64,000 bases of DNA, taken from the NCBI RefSeq assembly GCF_947179165.1, contig NC_077238.1, forward strand, positions 80,319,757-80,383,756, given 5' to 3'. This document shows, piece by piece, positions 11,301-22,761 of the stretch. The DNA is from Solanum dulcamara. Lineage: Eukaryota; Streptophyta; Magnoliopsida; Solanales; Solanaceae. The notes below the pieces were generated by a model. It was not told the DNA's origin, made no database searches, and saw only the letters and a list, made by a program, of their open reading frames with translations. Position numbers and translations under genes: made by a program. Each line of letters begins with the position of its first letter. Positions within the stretch are counted from its first letter, which is position 1.

Positions 11301-13315
11301 GTGTGGCTAGGTACTTGTGCTTGCCTCTCATTTTCTGTATATAATCCTACTAGGTTGGCGAAAAAAGATCTTTGTTCTTAATTTTATTTATAGAAATTAA
11401 ATGTCTTAGTTTAACTTGTACAGAGTATTGAGATTTTGAATTGGTTAGTACTTATTGAGGGAACATATGTTGATAAATTGACCTTTTGGCCTTTGAAGAT
11501 GTAAATGGAAAAAAAGCTGTGTTGAGAACAGTAAAGTGAATTTATTCTTTGTTTTTGTGGTATATGCATATGGTTGAAAACTTTCCTCGCAAGAGAAATG
11601 TATATTATCTTGGGATATAGTATAATATGAGTGTTAGAGAAAATGGACATTATTTTGAGGCAAGAGCAAAGGTTGACATACAATTTATGATGCAGTACTA
11701 AGCATATACATTCATTTTCTGACAAGTACAAATAAACTAATATAATGAGGCTGAACAAGCTATTGATCCTTTTAACCCTTGCTACATGGCCTGGCTACCA
11801 TCCTGAAAGGTTCCTACTATTCTAATCCTGGTATTTCGGGACTTTGTTTGGTGCTCAGTCTCACATACTCTTTCTTGTTTGATATATTGGGGTTTTCCTA
11901 CTTTTAAGACTCTTCGTTAAAATTCCAATTTCATCTTATTTTTGAATTTAATTAGTCATTGATATTCATTACAATTTTTGTGGAATTGATTGCAGGATAT
12001 GCTAGGAAACTGGACCATGAAAACAAATACACCTGGGGATAATCTATTTGTAACAATTTCAGTAAATCATCCAAAATATGGTGAATATTTCTCAGCTTCA
12101 TTGATGGCCAAAAGAGTATCATCCTCCATGAATACTGATCTAGATTTGTTCTTCTGGCTAATGCCACACAAGGTTGCATTATGGATTTATTGGCAGGTAG
12201 CCCTTTAGACTGGAAAGAAATTCATTGCTGATAACTGAATATCTTGTGACAGTTTCAATAATCACCTGTTGATGCATCTTAGTTCAATGGGCAATGATTT
12301 TCTTGGTTGAATCTAGTTGTCGTGTTGTGTGCTCTTTTTACTCCTAAATGACAAGTTTCTGCCTCGTATTAGGTTTTCCTGCTCCAAATTAATTAGAAGA
12401 TCCTCCAAAACTTGAATTTCTTTGCTTTTAGTTTTCTCACTGCATGTTTGATGCACAAATCAGAAGTGCTCTGTCATGATTCATGTTTATTAGCATATTG
12501 GTAATAAATGTACCGGGATGAAGACTTTTTGACCGAACAAGTGGCAAGTGCAGAAGGAACACATAGTCAACCCTTAGTGAGTTTGGTGTCAGCTTGGCCA
12601 AAGACAGAAGAACCCTTAACCCGTCTGAGAGGTCCATGAGCCCAGACAATCACCTTACCAATATCAGTCAAACTCCAAATATCAGGGATTTCATTTTATT
12701 ACATCCAACAACCACGGTCTTATCCCCGAGAGGTGTGGAAGGAGTGCTAGGAGTCAGTTAGGGTTAGGTTATCATAGAAACATCACCTTTTTTTCACACG
12801 TTGAAACATTGATTCATAGATACTGTGGCACAATCATTGTTCATACATTGCTCGTTACTACTGTTGGCTATCGATCAGCAATCACTAAGAATCACACTCT
12901 CTCTCTTTGTTATCTCGATATGATTATTTACTTCATTATCTCCTTTAAGTTATTTTCATTACAAGTACATTATTAAAGGATTAGTTATAATATATTGTTT
13001 ATGGCCTTAATCTGGTAAATTTAATTGCTTGACCTAATAAGTGAATTTTTCCCTTTCTCCTTTTCATTACATACATTATAGGCTCTCAAGCTTTGGTGGA
13101 AGGGTGTTCCTTTCTTGCAACATCCAAGGTACTACAATCCTAGATACAGAGGAGAAGCCATACTATCTGATGAGAAGCTTCAATGTTGTCCGGCGTTTGT
13201 ATTTGACACACAGAACAATCAACAGTCTGGAGAACACTGTTCCAGTCCTGCAGCTCACTCAACTTCAAGACATCATGGCTTCACTTGGAGGGATGCCAAA
13301 TGGCCCTGGTGCTAA
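8350..13315 (+). CDS. DUF1365 family protein, 5 exons, 315 aa
   Basis: Exons 8350-8657, 10001-10112, 10570-10662, 11996-12196 and 13082-13315 join with GT-AG borders into 316 codons including stop. The N-terminus (residues ~4-30) is a hydrophobic segment that could be a membrane anchor or signal. DUF1365 begins near residue 49 with [20 protein letters not shown] and continues through [46 protein letters not shown] and [13 protein letters not shown]. The family is found in bacteria and plants and its biochemical role is not known to me. I chose the ATG at 8350 because conserved sequence follows it; an in-frame ATG 28 codons upstream is the alternative. Introns 1 and 3 carry MITEs. Confidence 0.9.
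8826..9150. repeat. Diverged tandem duplication in DUF1365 intron 1
   Basis: Two stretches of about 150-170 bp (near 8826-8985 and 9000-9150) share the same order of motifs: CATTT(T)GTGTAA-like start, a T/C-rich run, CCCATTTTGTT or CTCATTTTGTT, TATTATTTAAT, ATTTTATTATTTA-CCC. Similarity is moderate, so the duplication is old. Confidence 0.45.
9291..9512. mobile_element. CACTA-type MITE, 222 bp
   Basis: The ends read CACTACTGAAA and, inverted, CACTACTAGAAA. The copy is flanked by the 3-bp duplication GAT (9288-9290, 9513-9515). Terminal CACTA with a 3-bp TSD fits the CACTA/EnSpm superfamily. No coding capacity. It lies in intron 1 of the DUF1365 gene. Confidence 0.8.
10696..10916. mobile_element. 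Stowaway (Tc1/mariner) MITE, 221 bp
   Basis: Termini CCTCCTCCGTTTCAATTCG and, inverted, CTCCCTCCGTTTCAGTTTG are the Stowaway signature. The flanks are TA on both sides (10694-10695, 10917-10918). It starts 34 bp after the exon 3 donor of the DUF1365 gene. Confidence 0.85.
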
Positions 13316-14273
13316 AAGGAATACAAAGTTTCTAAGATTCTATAATTTATAACATTAAGATCTTTCTCTTTCGTCAGGGCAAATCAATTTCAATTTTGTA
13401 TGTTCCAGTAGTTTCTTGAAGTTTCGATTTGCATTGCGAAGTTAATATGCTTTTCTATGTTAAATTATTTTCATAAATAAATGGCCTTCTTGACAAGGAA
13501 ATTAAGAAAGAAAGTCTGGATTAGTGTTTACGTCAATGTTCAAACAATTTAGATTTTCAATTTTTATGATAACCTACCAAAGTCAAGCTAGTACATTAAT
13601 AGCATGAGGAAATTATTTTACTACTATTTATGGAAACACGATAAGTAAATTCAGATTCGACTAAAAAAGGAGCAGATCAACTAAATTTGAGCTGAAAGGT
13701 CTTATATTAACTATTGAGGCTGCACTTGGTATGATTTAACAGTGTTATCAAAAGTGCACTTGGTCAAGGTTGGAAGTAAGCCTTTTTGGCACATATGAGT
13801 AGCTGTCACGAATCGAAGTTTCAAGCCTGGAAGCGAGGCTCAAAACGTGTTGAGTATTTTGCCTTTTTTAATGTGCACTTCAGTATCGTCATCAAGGTTC
13901 TAAAACATACTTTTTCTTGCCAATGGATCTCTTCTTAAGGGACGACACTAAAGAATTGATATTTCACTTTATCATTATTATTTTTCAATTTCTTTGTTCA
14001 TATATTTATCATTCATGCTTATAAATTATTAGTCTTGGATTAAACATATATATTTTCCTCCCTTCGCACCTTTTTTCATTAAAATCCTCTCTTTATTTTC
14101 GGTTTGAGCTTAAAGCTTTTGCTTTTGATAACACTGTGATGTAATACAAAAGGAAGCTAAGTTATTGCTCATAGTCTTAGGTAACATAGTAGTAGTTGAA
14201 CTCATACAGAACTAGAATAACAACTTTTCATTATAATAATACTTTCTTCCATCTCCATCCTTGCTAGCTCGAT
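13316..14273. other. Intergenic between convergent DUF1365 and LTP-like genes
   Basis: No gene is seen. The proximal parts should hold both 3' UTRs. The rest is AT-rich without recognisable repeats. Confidence 0.5.
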
Positions 14274-15410
14274 TCATATCACCTGAAAGTAGCAAATTAA
14301 CCACAGATCAATTAGACACTTTAAATTGGGCTTTATCGGGGCTAGTGCTACGAGCTTCTGAAACAAAATGAGATGTTAGTAAAGTTGATCATTATTAGTC
14401 TTACAACGAATTCAAACAGTGAAGAGATAAACTAATGAAAGGAAAGGTCTAGCTCATCTCAGTAAGAGGCCGTTGATTGAAATAGAAAATTTTGAAAGAA
14501 TTAGGTTCGAATGAATTTGCCAGAACCAGATCGTACTAGCTACAAGTGAATCAAATGTGATCTTACAAGCTGTTTATTTGTGCTATATACATTGTATGTG
14601 TTCTCTTTAAATTGAAAAAGAAGAAGATGTATTCCGAACTTCAGAAACGTTGGAACTTGCTTAAAAGATTAGAAATATTTGACAATCAAATGGTGGGAAA
14701 ATCTTCAAATAGCTATCCCGTGGAGTTTAGGTTATCTACATCACACCCTTAGGTTGCATCCCTTCTCCAAATTCTGTTAACGTTAACGTGAGCCGGATTG
14801 CTTTTTTGGTGATCTAGTGAGTAAATTTTAATATATACTTCTTTTTTTAGGGAAAGGAAACTGTAAAACTACTACTACTTGGTTCTTCAATGCATAAAGT
14901 ACAAGGTAGGATCTTGGTAAGTGAGAAAGCGTAAAAATAAACAACCCCAGGAATTGTCTTTTTGGCCAAACTTCTGAAATCAATTTATTTTAAGAAAAAT
15001 ACTTTTTTTTTCTTTCAAAAATACACATTTGATGAGATCAATTTAAAAAGTATTTTCGGGGAAAGAAGAGAACTTACTTGCACCTCCTTACAAGGGCTCT
15101 TAACATCACAATAAGCTTCAAGAGTAATCAAAGCTAGATCATCCACATGCTCAGCATAATGGTAACAATCACAATTAGCACCAATTGTCCTCTTAAATAA
15201 AGGGCAACATTTATCTATAGAGAATACTTCTGTCATGCACTTCTTTATTTTCCCCTTATCGCTATCGCTGCAACTACTAGCCGCGCTAGGGTGCGACTGT
15301 GAATAGGTGGCGATGTTTTTCGCCACTGCTTGCTGATGGCTGCAGAGGGCAACTGCAGCCATCAACAACATGAGAATCACATACCCTCTAGTCATATTCA
15401 TGATCTCCAA
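14274..15410 (-). CDS. Secreted eight-cysteine LTP-like protein, 113 aa
   Basis: Exon 1 is 15410-15078 (111 codons). Its donor GTAAGT pairs with a TTTCAG acceptor ending at 14283, giving a last exon 14282-14274 that codes Val-Ile-stop. Residues ~8-30 form a signal peptide (hydrophobic VILMLLMAAVAL). The mature part has the eight-cysteine motif: C47, C58, C68C69, C80-D-C82, C101, C107, which is the C-C-CC-CXC-C-C order of non-specific lipid transfer proteins and the prolamin superfamily. An intron just after the eighth cysteine is common in nsLTP genes and supports the tiny last exon. Such proteins are apoplastic and bind lipids; the substrate here is unknown. Without splicing the frame would run ~20 codons further into the intron. 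Confidence 0.8.
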
Positions 15411-15477
15411 TCGTATTTGTTCTCTCTCTAGCTACTAGAAATCTTTTGTGTTATTATACTAAGCTAGTAAGTTCTTC

Positions 15478-15485
15478 TATTTATA
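15478..15485 (-). promoter_or_regulatory. TATA box of the LTP-like gene
   Basis: TATAAATA on the minus strand, about 68-75 bp upstream of the ATG at 15410. Spacing is right for a short 5' UTR. Position and sequence only. Confidence 0.55.
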
Positions 15486-15840
15486 CACATTAAATAGGAT
15501 AAGTGGTACTGTTTTATAAATAGTTAATAACAAATGGATGAATAATTGACAACAAGTGGACGTAATAAAATATTTGAATAATGTTACGGTAGGTAAGGAA
15601 GTAGATGCAAAGTTCATCCCAATTTTTTTCGTCGAAATATTACAATTATTTTTTATGTATATATAATAGATGCTGAATTTTTAATATTTTTTCATATATT
15701 TATTTTATTTCTTATAATTTAACTATTTTTTTATACTAAAAATTTTAAATTCACGACTGATATTATCTCTTAATTAAAAATTAAAATTATTTAAAAGTAT
15801 TCTCCACTATTATCGTAATTTACAACTAAACATATAAAAG

Positions 15841-16040
15841 TTAAACAGTACAACATTTTAAAATATGACGAATATTTAATTTAGATTCTTTTAATTTGCA
15901 CGTTGAAAGTGAGATACACATCCAACCATGTGAATTCTACCTAGAATTTGAATGTATGATTTAAAATCAAAAAAATGAGTTCCTTAAGTCCTTATTTTAA
16001 AATTTGAGTTAAACAGTACAACATTTTAAAATATGACGAA
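15841..16040. repeat. Local tandem duplication; second copy split by Copia-A
   Basis: The sequence starting TTAAACAGTACAACATTTTA at 15841 recurs at 16009. Copy 2 runs 16009-16040, is interrupted by Copia-A after ACGAA, and resumes at 21343 to about 21477, where it matches copy 1 (through TTTGCACGTTGAAAGT and CCATGTGAATTCTACC). The unit is about 168 bp. Confidence 0.85.
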
Positions 16041-16244
16041 TGTTAGGAGTAGTGGCTGTCCACATTATGGAACCCACTATAAGAAAATTTACTCCTTCAT
16101 TCTTATCTCATCTATTCATTCAGGCTATAAATAGTCATACACGGAGAAGAAATATACACACCTAGTTTTCCTTCTATTCTGTTCTTCCTCCTGTTGCCTT
16201 ATTTACTTTTTCTCAAATTGTTCATTTGTTTAAATTTTATAACA
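16041..16244 (+). repeat. Copia-A 5' LTR
   Basis: Begins TGTTAGGAGTAG and ends TATAACA; contains GCTATAAATAG, a likely TATA box. The bases after it (CGTTATCAGCACGAG) are where the primer-binding site should be, but they do not show the usual TGGTATCAGAGC initiator-Met match. Confidence 0.92.
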
Positions 16245-16323
16245 CGTTATCAGCACGAGACTCCGGCTAATTTTTCAAGGTAACAAAAATGGTAAGAGTT
16301 TTATTTAAATTTATTTTCATAAA

Positions 16324-17304
16324 ATATCAAATATTTCAAAAATTGAATTTACTGCTCTTGATATCTCTGGAAAAGGCTACTCATCATGGGCACTTGATGC
16401 CGAAATTCATTTAGAATCAATGGGTCTGGCAAACACCATTAAAGATGACAATATGGCATCCAATCAAGACCGTGCTAAAGCCATGATATTTCTCCGTCAC
16501 CATCTTGGCGAGGGGCTAAAATTACAATATCTTACATTAAAAGACCCCCTTAAATTGTGGAAAAATTTAAAAGAAAGATATGACCACCTGAAGTTGGTCA
16601 TGCTTCCACAAGCACGTCATGATTGGTTAAATCTGAGACTAATGGACTTCAAAAATTTAACTGAATATAATTTTGCCTTATTTAGAATTATAGCTCAGTT
16701 AAATTTATGCGGAGAAGAGATCACTGAGCAGGATAAACTGAAAAAAATATACTCCATATTTCCACTCGCGAATATGCTCCTGCAGCAGCAATATCGCGAA
16801 AAAGAATTTAAAAAATATTCTGAATTACTTTCTCACCTTCTGATTGCTGAACGCCACAATGAACTATTAATGAAAAATCATGATAGTCGCCCCGTTGGTT
16901 CTTTGCCCCTCCCTGAAGTGAATCAGGCAAATTATAACCAACGAAAAAGAGGCCATGGCCCCAGTCGTGGTCGTGGTCAAAGAAGAAATTTTAATCATGA
17001 TGCTTGACTGGCACCGAAAAATAACCAGCAATATAAAAGACAGGATAAAAATCTAGAAGCTTTACCGAAGAATAATTCAGAAATAATATATCATAGATGT
17101 GGAGGTGTGGGGCATTGGTCACGGATTTGTCGGTCATCAAAGCGCCTTGTTCAGCTATATCAGGAATCTCTGAAAAGGGCAGAAAATAATCCAGAGACGA
17201 ATTTTATCTCTGAAGATAATATTGAGCCCATGCATTTGAATGTAAATGATTTCTTTAATTTTTCAGACGAAAATATGAATATTGATAAGACTAATAACAT
17301 GTAA
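16324..17304 (+). pseudogene. Copia-A gag, start lost and one stop
   Basis: The Gag frame (UBN2-like) runs from about 16324, where an ATA stands at the position expected for the start Met. It includes residues such as ISGKGYSSWALDAEIHLES and AKAMIFLRHHL. A TGA at 17005 interrupts it. In the same frame, the zinc knuckle near 17092-17137 reads YHRCGGVGHWSRIC, so the first Cys of the CX2CX4HX4C motif is Tyr. The frame closes at TAA 17302. The next in-frame ATG after the ATA is at 16420. Confidence 0.8.
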
Positions 17305-17388
17305 ATATATTTCTTTTTATCTATATTAATTATGATGTTTGTATTTTTCTAGTCAATGTAAATAAATAAAATTTGTGTAATATACCAT

Positions 17389-20300
17389 GTGTTAATACGT
17401 ATTTTATTTCTTATTAAAGAAAATATGAAAATGCCTCAAATCTTGTTTGGATCAATAATAAATCACGAGGATATTTGTGTAATTGATAGTGGAACAACCC
17501 ATGCTATATTTAAAGACGAGAAATATTTTTCCAATTTGATTAGAAGAAAAGCTAATGTTAATACAATATCTGGTAATTCAAAAATCATAGAAGGCTCCGG
17601 AAGAGCTACTATAATTTTGTCTAAGGGAACAAAAATTGTTATAGAAGATGCACTATTTTCTTCTAAATCCCCAAGAAACTTGTTAAGTTTTAAAGATATC
17701 CGCAGAAATGGATATCATGTTGAGACACTAAATAAAATAAATATTGAATATCTTGGTATAACCAAGAGTGTCTCAGGCCAAAAATATATTTTGGAAAAAT
17801 TACCAACTCTGTCATCTGGCCTATATTATGCAAAAATTAGTGCAATTGAAGTGCATATGATCGTAAACCAGAAGTTTACTGATTCAAATATATTTGTGTT
17901 ATGGCATGATCGAATAGGTCATCCTGGATCAATAATGATGAGACGAATTCTTGAAAATTTAACTCGACATCCGTTAAAGAACCAGAAGATTCTTACAAAT
18001 GATGAATTTTCATGTGCTGCTTGTTATCAAGGCAAATTAATTGCCAGACCATCGACTTTGAATGTTGGCATCGAATCTCCTAGTTTTTTAGAGCGTATAC
18101 ATGGAGATATATATGGACCTATTCATCCACCTAGTGGATTGTTTAGATATTTTATGGTCCTAATAGATGCATCATCTAGATGGTCTCATGTGTGCCTGTT
18201 ATCATCTCGCAACCTGGCGTTTGCGAAGTTGTTAGCACAAATAATAAGATTGAGAGCGCAATTCCCAGATTATCCAATTAAGGCCATTCGCCTTGATAAT
18301 GCTGGAGAATGTACATCCCAAGCATTTAATGATTATTGCTTATCAATTGGGATAAAACTTGAACATCCTGTTGCTCATGTTCATACTCAAAATGGCCTTG
18401 CAGAGTCATTTATAAAGCGCTTACAATTGATAGCAAGACCTCTACTAATGAAAACAAAATTGCCAATTACTGTTTGGGGTCATGCTATCTTACATGCAGC
18501 AGCACTTGTACGTCTTAGACCGACACATTATAATAAATACTCTCCGTCACAATTAGTATTTGGTCATGAACCAAATATAGCCCATTTAAGAATTTTTGGT
18601 TGTGCGGTATACGTGCCTGTAGCACCACCACAACGTACAAAAATGGGCCCTCAACGAAGGTTAGGCATATATGTTGGGTTTGACTCACCCTCCATAATTC
18701 GATACCTTGAACCGTTGACTGGAGACTTATTCACTGCTCGATTTGCAGATTGTCGATTTGATAAAATAATTTTCCCGCCATTAGGGGGAGAGAAAAAGGA
18801 ACCCAAAAAAGAAAAAGAAATTGCGTGGAAAGTTTCATCACTATCACATTTTGATCCACGTACCCGCACATGTGAACAAGAGGTCCAGAAGATCATCCAC
18901 TTGCAGAAAATAGCAAATCAAATGCCATATGCATTTACTGATTTGAAACGGATAACTAAGTCACATATCCCTGCAGTGAATGTACCTATCCGGATTGATG
19001 TCCCAAAAGGACCATCTACAAGTATCATAGCTTCTGAATCCCAAACACGCCAAAAGCGTGGTAGACCGTTGGGTTCAAAGGATAAAAATCCTAGAAAGAG
19101 AAGCGTGAGAAATAATAAAGATGATACTACAATAGAACCTCCTGAAAAAGGTCAAGATTTGAGTAATCCTAATATTCCTGAAGAAATCAGTGAACTCGAG
19201 ACTCAAGTGAATGAAGAACTTTCAATAAATTCTTTTGGTGATGAGACAAATTTAGATCGATCTAAAATCACGGTTGATAATGTTTTTGCATATAATGTTG
19301 CACTTAACCTCATGCAAGATAGTGAAAATCTTGAGCCTAAATCCGTCGTAGAATGTCGACGTAGATGTGATTGGCCAGAATGGCAAAAGGCAATTCAATC
19401 AGAATTAGACTCACTTGCTAAACGTGAGGTTTTTGGACCTGTAGTCCAAACCCCTGAAGGTGTAAAATGAGTTGGCTATAAATGGATTTTTGTTAGAAAA
19501 CGAAATGAGAGAAATAAAATTGTAAGATATAAGGCATGCCTTGTTGCACAAGGATTCTCTCAAAGACCGGGAGTCAACTATGAAGAAACATATTCACCTG
19601 TTATGGATGGAATAACATTTCGATATCTCATCAGTTTAGCTGTACATAAAAATCTTAATATACATCTAATGGATGTAGTTACAGCTTACCTTTATGGTTC
19701 ACTTGATAATGAAATTTACATGAAAATTCTAGAAGGATTAAAATTGTCTGAAGCATGTAAAAAGTCTTGGGAAGTATACTCAATAAAATTACAAAGATCA
19801 TTATATGGTCTGAAACAATCAAGGCGCATGTGGTATAATCGCCTAAGTGAGTACTTAATAAAAGAAGGCTATATTAATGATGTTATTTATCCATGTGTTT
19901 TTATTAAGAAAACGAAATCAGAGTTTGATATACTCGTTGTTTATGTTGATGACATAAATCTCATTGGAACCCCTCAAGAGGTACAAAAGGCAATTGAATA
20001 TCTAAAGAAAGAATTTGAAATGAAAGACCTTGGAAAGACAAAACTTTGTCTAGGTCTGCAAATTAAACATTTAGTAGATGGAGTTTTTGTTCATCAATCT
20101 GCCTACACGGAGAAAATCTTAAAAAGATTTTACATGGACAAAGCACATTCATTAAGTACTCCAATGGTTGTTCGATCACTTGAAGTGGAAAAAGATCAAT
20201 TTCGACCTCCAGAAGAGGATGAAGAAATTCTTGGTCCTGAAGTACCATATCTCAGTGCTATTGGCACACTTATGTATCTTGCTAACACAACTAGACCTGA

Positions 20301-20943
20301 TATAACATTTTCTGTTAATTTGCTAGCAAGGTATAGTTCATCCCCAACGCAAAGGCATTGGAACGGTATCAAACATATTTTGCGATACCTGAAGGGTACT
20401 ATTGATATGAGTTTGTTTTATACCAACAAAGGTTGCGCAGACCTTATTGGTTATGCATATGCAAGTTATTTATCAGTCCCATATAAAGCTCGATCTCAGA
20501 CAGGCTATCTATTTACACACGGAGGAACTGCTATATTATGGCGATCTACAAAGCAGTCTATTGTTGCTACTTCTTCAAATCATGCTGAAATAATAGCAAT
20601 TCATGAAGCAAGTAGAGAATGTGTGTGGTTGAGATCGATGATACAGTTCATCAAAGAAAAATGCGGTCTGGAAAATGATGTTAAAGTACCCACAATTATA
20701 TTTGAAGACAATGCCGCGTGCATAGCTCAATTGAAAGGTGGCTTCATAAAAGGAGACAGAACGAAACATATTTCACCAAAATTATTTTTCACACATGATC
20801 TGCAAAAGAATGGTGATATTGATGTACAACAAGTTCGTTCAAGTGATAATCTTGCAGATTTATTCACAAAGGCATTACCAACATCAACTTTTGAGAAACT
20901 AAGATATAAGGTTGGAATGCGTCGTCTCCAAAATATCAAATGA
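17389..20943 (+). pseudogene. Copia-A pol polyprotein, single internal stop
   Basis: One frame spans protease (DSGTTH near 17488), pre-integrase zinc finger (WHDRIGHPG ... CAACYQGK near 17900-18040), integrase core (HGDIYGP, RLDNAGEC, HTQNGLAE, giving the D-D-E triad), reverse transcriptase (YVDD at about 19942) and RNase H (EDNAACI near 20704). The only break is TGA at 19468-19470, just before the conserved GYKWIFVRK block of the reverse transcriptase. No frameshift is seen. Confidence 0.87.
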
Positions 20944-21138
20944 AGTTTTCATCAGGGGGAGTAAAATATGAACTGCACTCTTTTTTCCTTAACAAAGGTT
21001 TTGTCCCAATGGGTTTTCCTTGTAAGGTTTTTAATGAGGCAACAATCAAAGCGTATTACCAAATATAGATGTTCAGAATAACTTTGTATATTTTTTTTTC
21101 AGTAGATTTTTTTTTACGCATGGACATCCAAGGGGGAG

Positions 21139-21342
21139 TGTTAGGAGTAGTGGCTGTCCACATTATGGGACCCACTATAAGAAAATTTACTCCTTTATTC
21201 TTATCTCATCTATTCATTCAGGCTATAAATAGCCATACACGGAGAAGAAATAAACACACCTAGTTTTCCTTCTATTCTATTCTTCCTCCTGTTCCCTTAT
21301 TTACTCTTTCTCAAATTGTTCATTTGTTTAAATTTTATAACA
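21139..21342 (+). repeat. Copia-A 3' LTR
   Basis: 204 bp, matches the 5' LTR with 7 substitutions and no indel by eye. Preceded by the polypurine tract, followed by the ACGAA duplication and the rest of the split tandem copy. Confidence 0.92.
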
Positions 21343-21477
21343 ACGAATATTTAACTTAGATTCTTTTAATTTGCACGTTGAAAGTAAGATACACATCCAA
21401 CCATGTGAATTCTACCTAGAATTTGAATGTATGATTTAAAATAAAAAAATTGAGTTAAGTCCTTATTTTAGAATTTA

Positions 21478-21780
21478 CAAATGATATTTTGGTGAAAGAT
21501 TTTTTTTTATTGCTTAGTATTTGATATTTGATGTTCAATATTTGCTTTGAGACCCAACTAATTTAATGATTGAACAATTGAGAGAAATTTACTTACAATA
21601 CTTAGTTAACATTCATAAAAAGCATCTAACGAATTATGAATTCAATCCATCCTGTTTAGCAGAAAGACGTATATTCCTTATTCATTATCAGACAATTAGA
21701 AAATAGTTTTCATTTCTCATCTCATAGAAAACCCTTTTCGCTGCGCTTAGCCTTATCCCCTTTTAGGGGTATTATAGGTT
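21478..21780. other. Short spacer between Copia-A and Copia-B
   Basis: About 300 bp of AT-rich sequence with no recognisable gene. A short tract near 21734-21760 reads CTGCGCTTAGCC and has no clear identity. Confidence 0.4.
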
Positions 21781-22267
21781 TGATAGGAAGTCAAAAACAG
21801 GGGCTACAGAAAGTAAAGGTTGGCAAATGAAAGAAAGTCAAAAACAGGGGCTGCAGAAAGTAAAGGTTGGCAATCAGCTTTTACTCGTTTTCAACACAAA
21901 AATACGTAAACTCTTTCCGTTTATGCGTTTTCATCCTCCTATAAATATAGGGCCTTGTGCCCTCATTTGATTCATTCAGAAAAAGAGAGTAAGAATACAA
22001 AGAGAGTTATATACCAAGATAAATATTGTATTCTTGAGTGTCCTCTTTAGTAGTTGTTCCTTTTATAAGAGAGAAGTATTAATTGTTGTTTTCTCCTTAT
22101 ATTTGAGAGCAGTGTACTCCTATATTATCATAGTAAAATTCTTCTACCCCGTGGTTTTTTCCCCTCTATCTGTTTGAGGTGTTTCCACGTAAAATTTTTG
22201 TGTTCAATTTATTTTCACTGTTTATTATCATATCAAACTTTAGTTGTGGTGCTTCCTCCCCCCAACA
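21781..22267 (+). repeat. Copia-B 5' LTR with internal ~45-bp tandem repeat
   Basis: The start TGATAGGAAGTC is followed ~46 bp later by a second near-copy beginning TGAAAGAAAGTC. The LTR ends CCCCCCAACA. It contains CCTATAAATATAGGG (probable TATA) near 21940. Confidence 0.85.
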
Positions 22268-22284
22268 GTGGTATTAGAGCCCTT

Positions 22285-22728
22285 TGTTATGGCCCGCCAC
22301 TTGATCTTGAAGAAGGTAGAAGAATCTAGAGTCTTGGAGAGGTTAGTGGAAGACTCTAGATCCTTATAGAATCTTGTAGAGAAGTATTGAAAGACTTGGA
22401 ATTCTCTAGAGTGTGTAGAGAATTCTAGAGAGGGACTTCTTTGTAAATATGGAGGGACTTGTATAGCAATTTCTATTTACACTTGAGCCCCTTAGGAGTA
22501 GTATAAATAGAGGGGGCATTCATTTGTCAAACCATCAAGCAATCAAGCATTTTTACAAATCAACACAAAAGTCTTCTTCATAAAAGCTCTCTTGTCTTTC
22601 TTATAATCTAGCGTTCCTTTAGAGATCTAGTCTTAAAGGCTTACTTAAGCTTACAAGATCGTGAAAGATTCGTGAGTAAGTTGTCAAGTGCCGCACGAAA
22701 GTCTTAGTTGAAGTGTAAGTCCGTGACA
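22285..22728 (+). repeat. Chromovirus 5' LTR
   Basis: TG...CA ends. It contains the short palindrome GAATTCTCTA/TAGAGAATTC at 22399-22425, and GTATAAATAGAGG near 22500 as probable TATA. About 24 substitutions and one 2-bp indel separate it from the 3' LTR by eye. Confidence 0.92.
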
Positions 22729-22761
22729 ACGTGGTATCAGAGCGAGGTTCTACTAAGGGAT

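Larger units (their letters stand above)
16041..21342 (+). mobile_element. Copia-A: Ty1/copia LTR retrotransposon, 5.3 kb
   Basis: Two 204-bp LTRs (TG...CA) differ at 7 positions by eye. A perfect 5-bp target duplication ACGAA flanks it (16036-16040, 21343-21347). A polypurine tract AAGGGGGAG precedes the 3' LTR at ~21130-21138. The inside holds gag and pol in copia order (protease, integrase, reverse transcriptase, RNase H). The 3.4 percent LTR divergence suggests a fairly recent insertion. Three in-frame coding lesions make this copy non-autonomous as written. Confidence 0.93.

Noticed and set aside
11411..11758. 115-codon minus frame in DUF1365 intron 3
   Set aside because: AT-rich composition and no recognisable domain; it lies in an intron of the confirmed gene.
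12430..12790. Less AT-rich block in DUF1365 intron 4 as an LTR or gene piece
   Set aside because: Composition differs from its surroundings but no terminal repeat, TSD or protein motif was found.
13041..13352. 103-codon plus frame overlapping the last DUF1365 exon
   Set aside because: Wrong phase; the 13082-13315 frame continues the conserved DUF1365 sequence.
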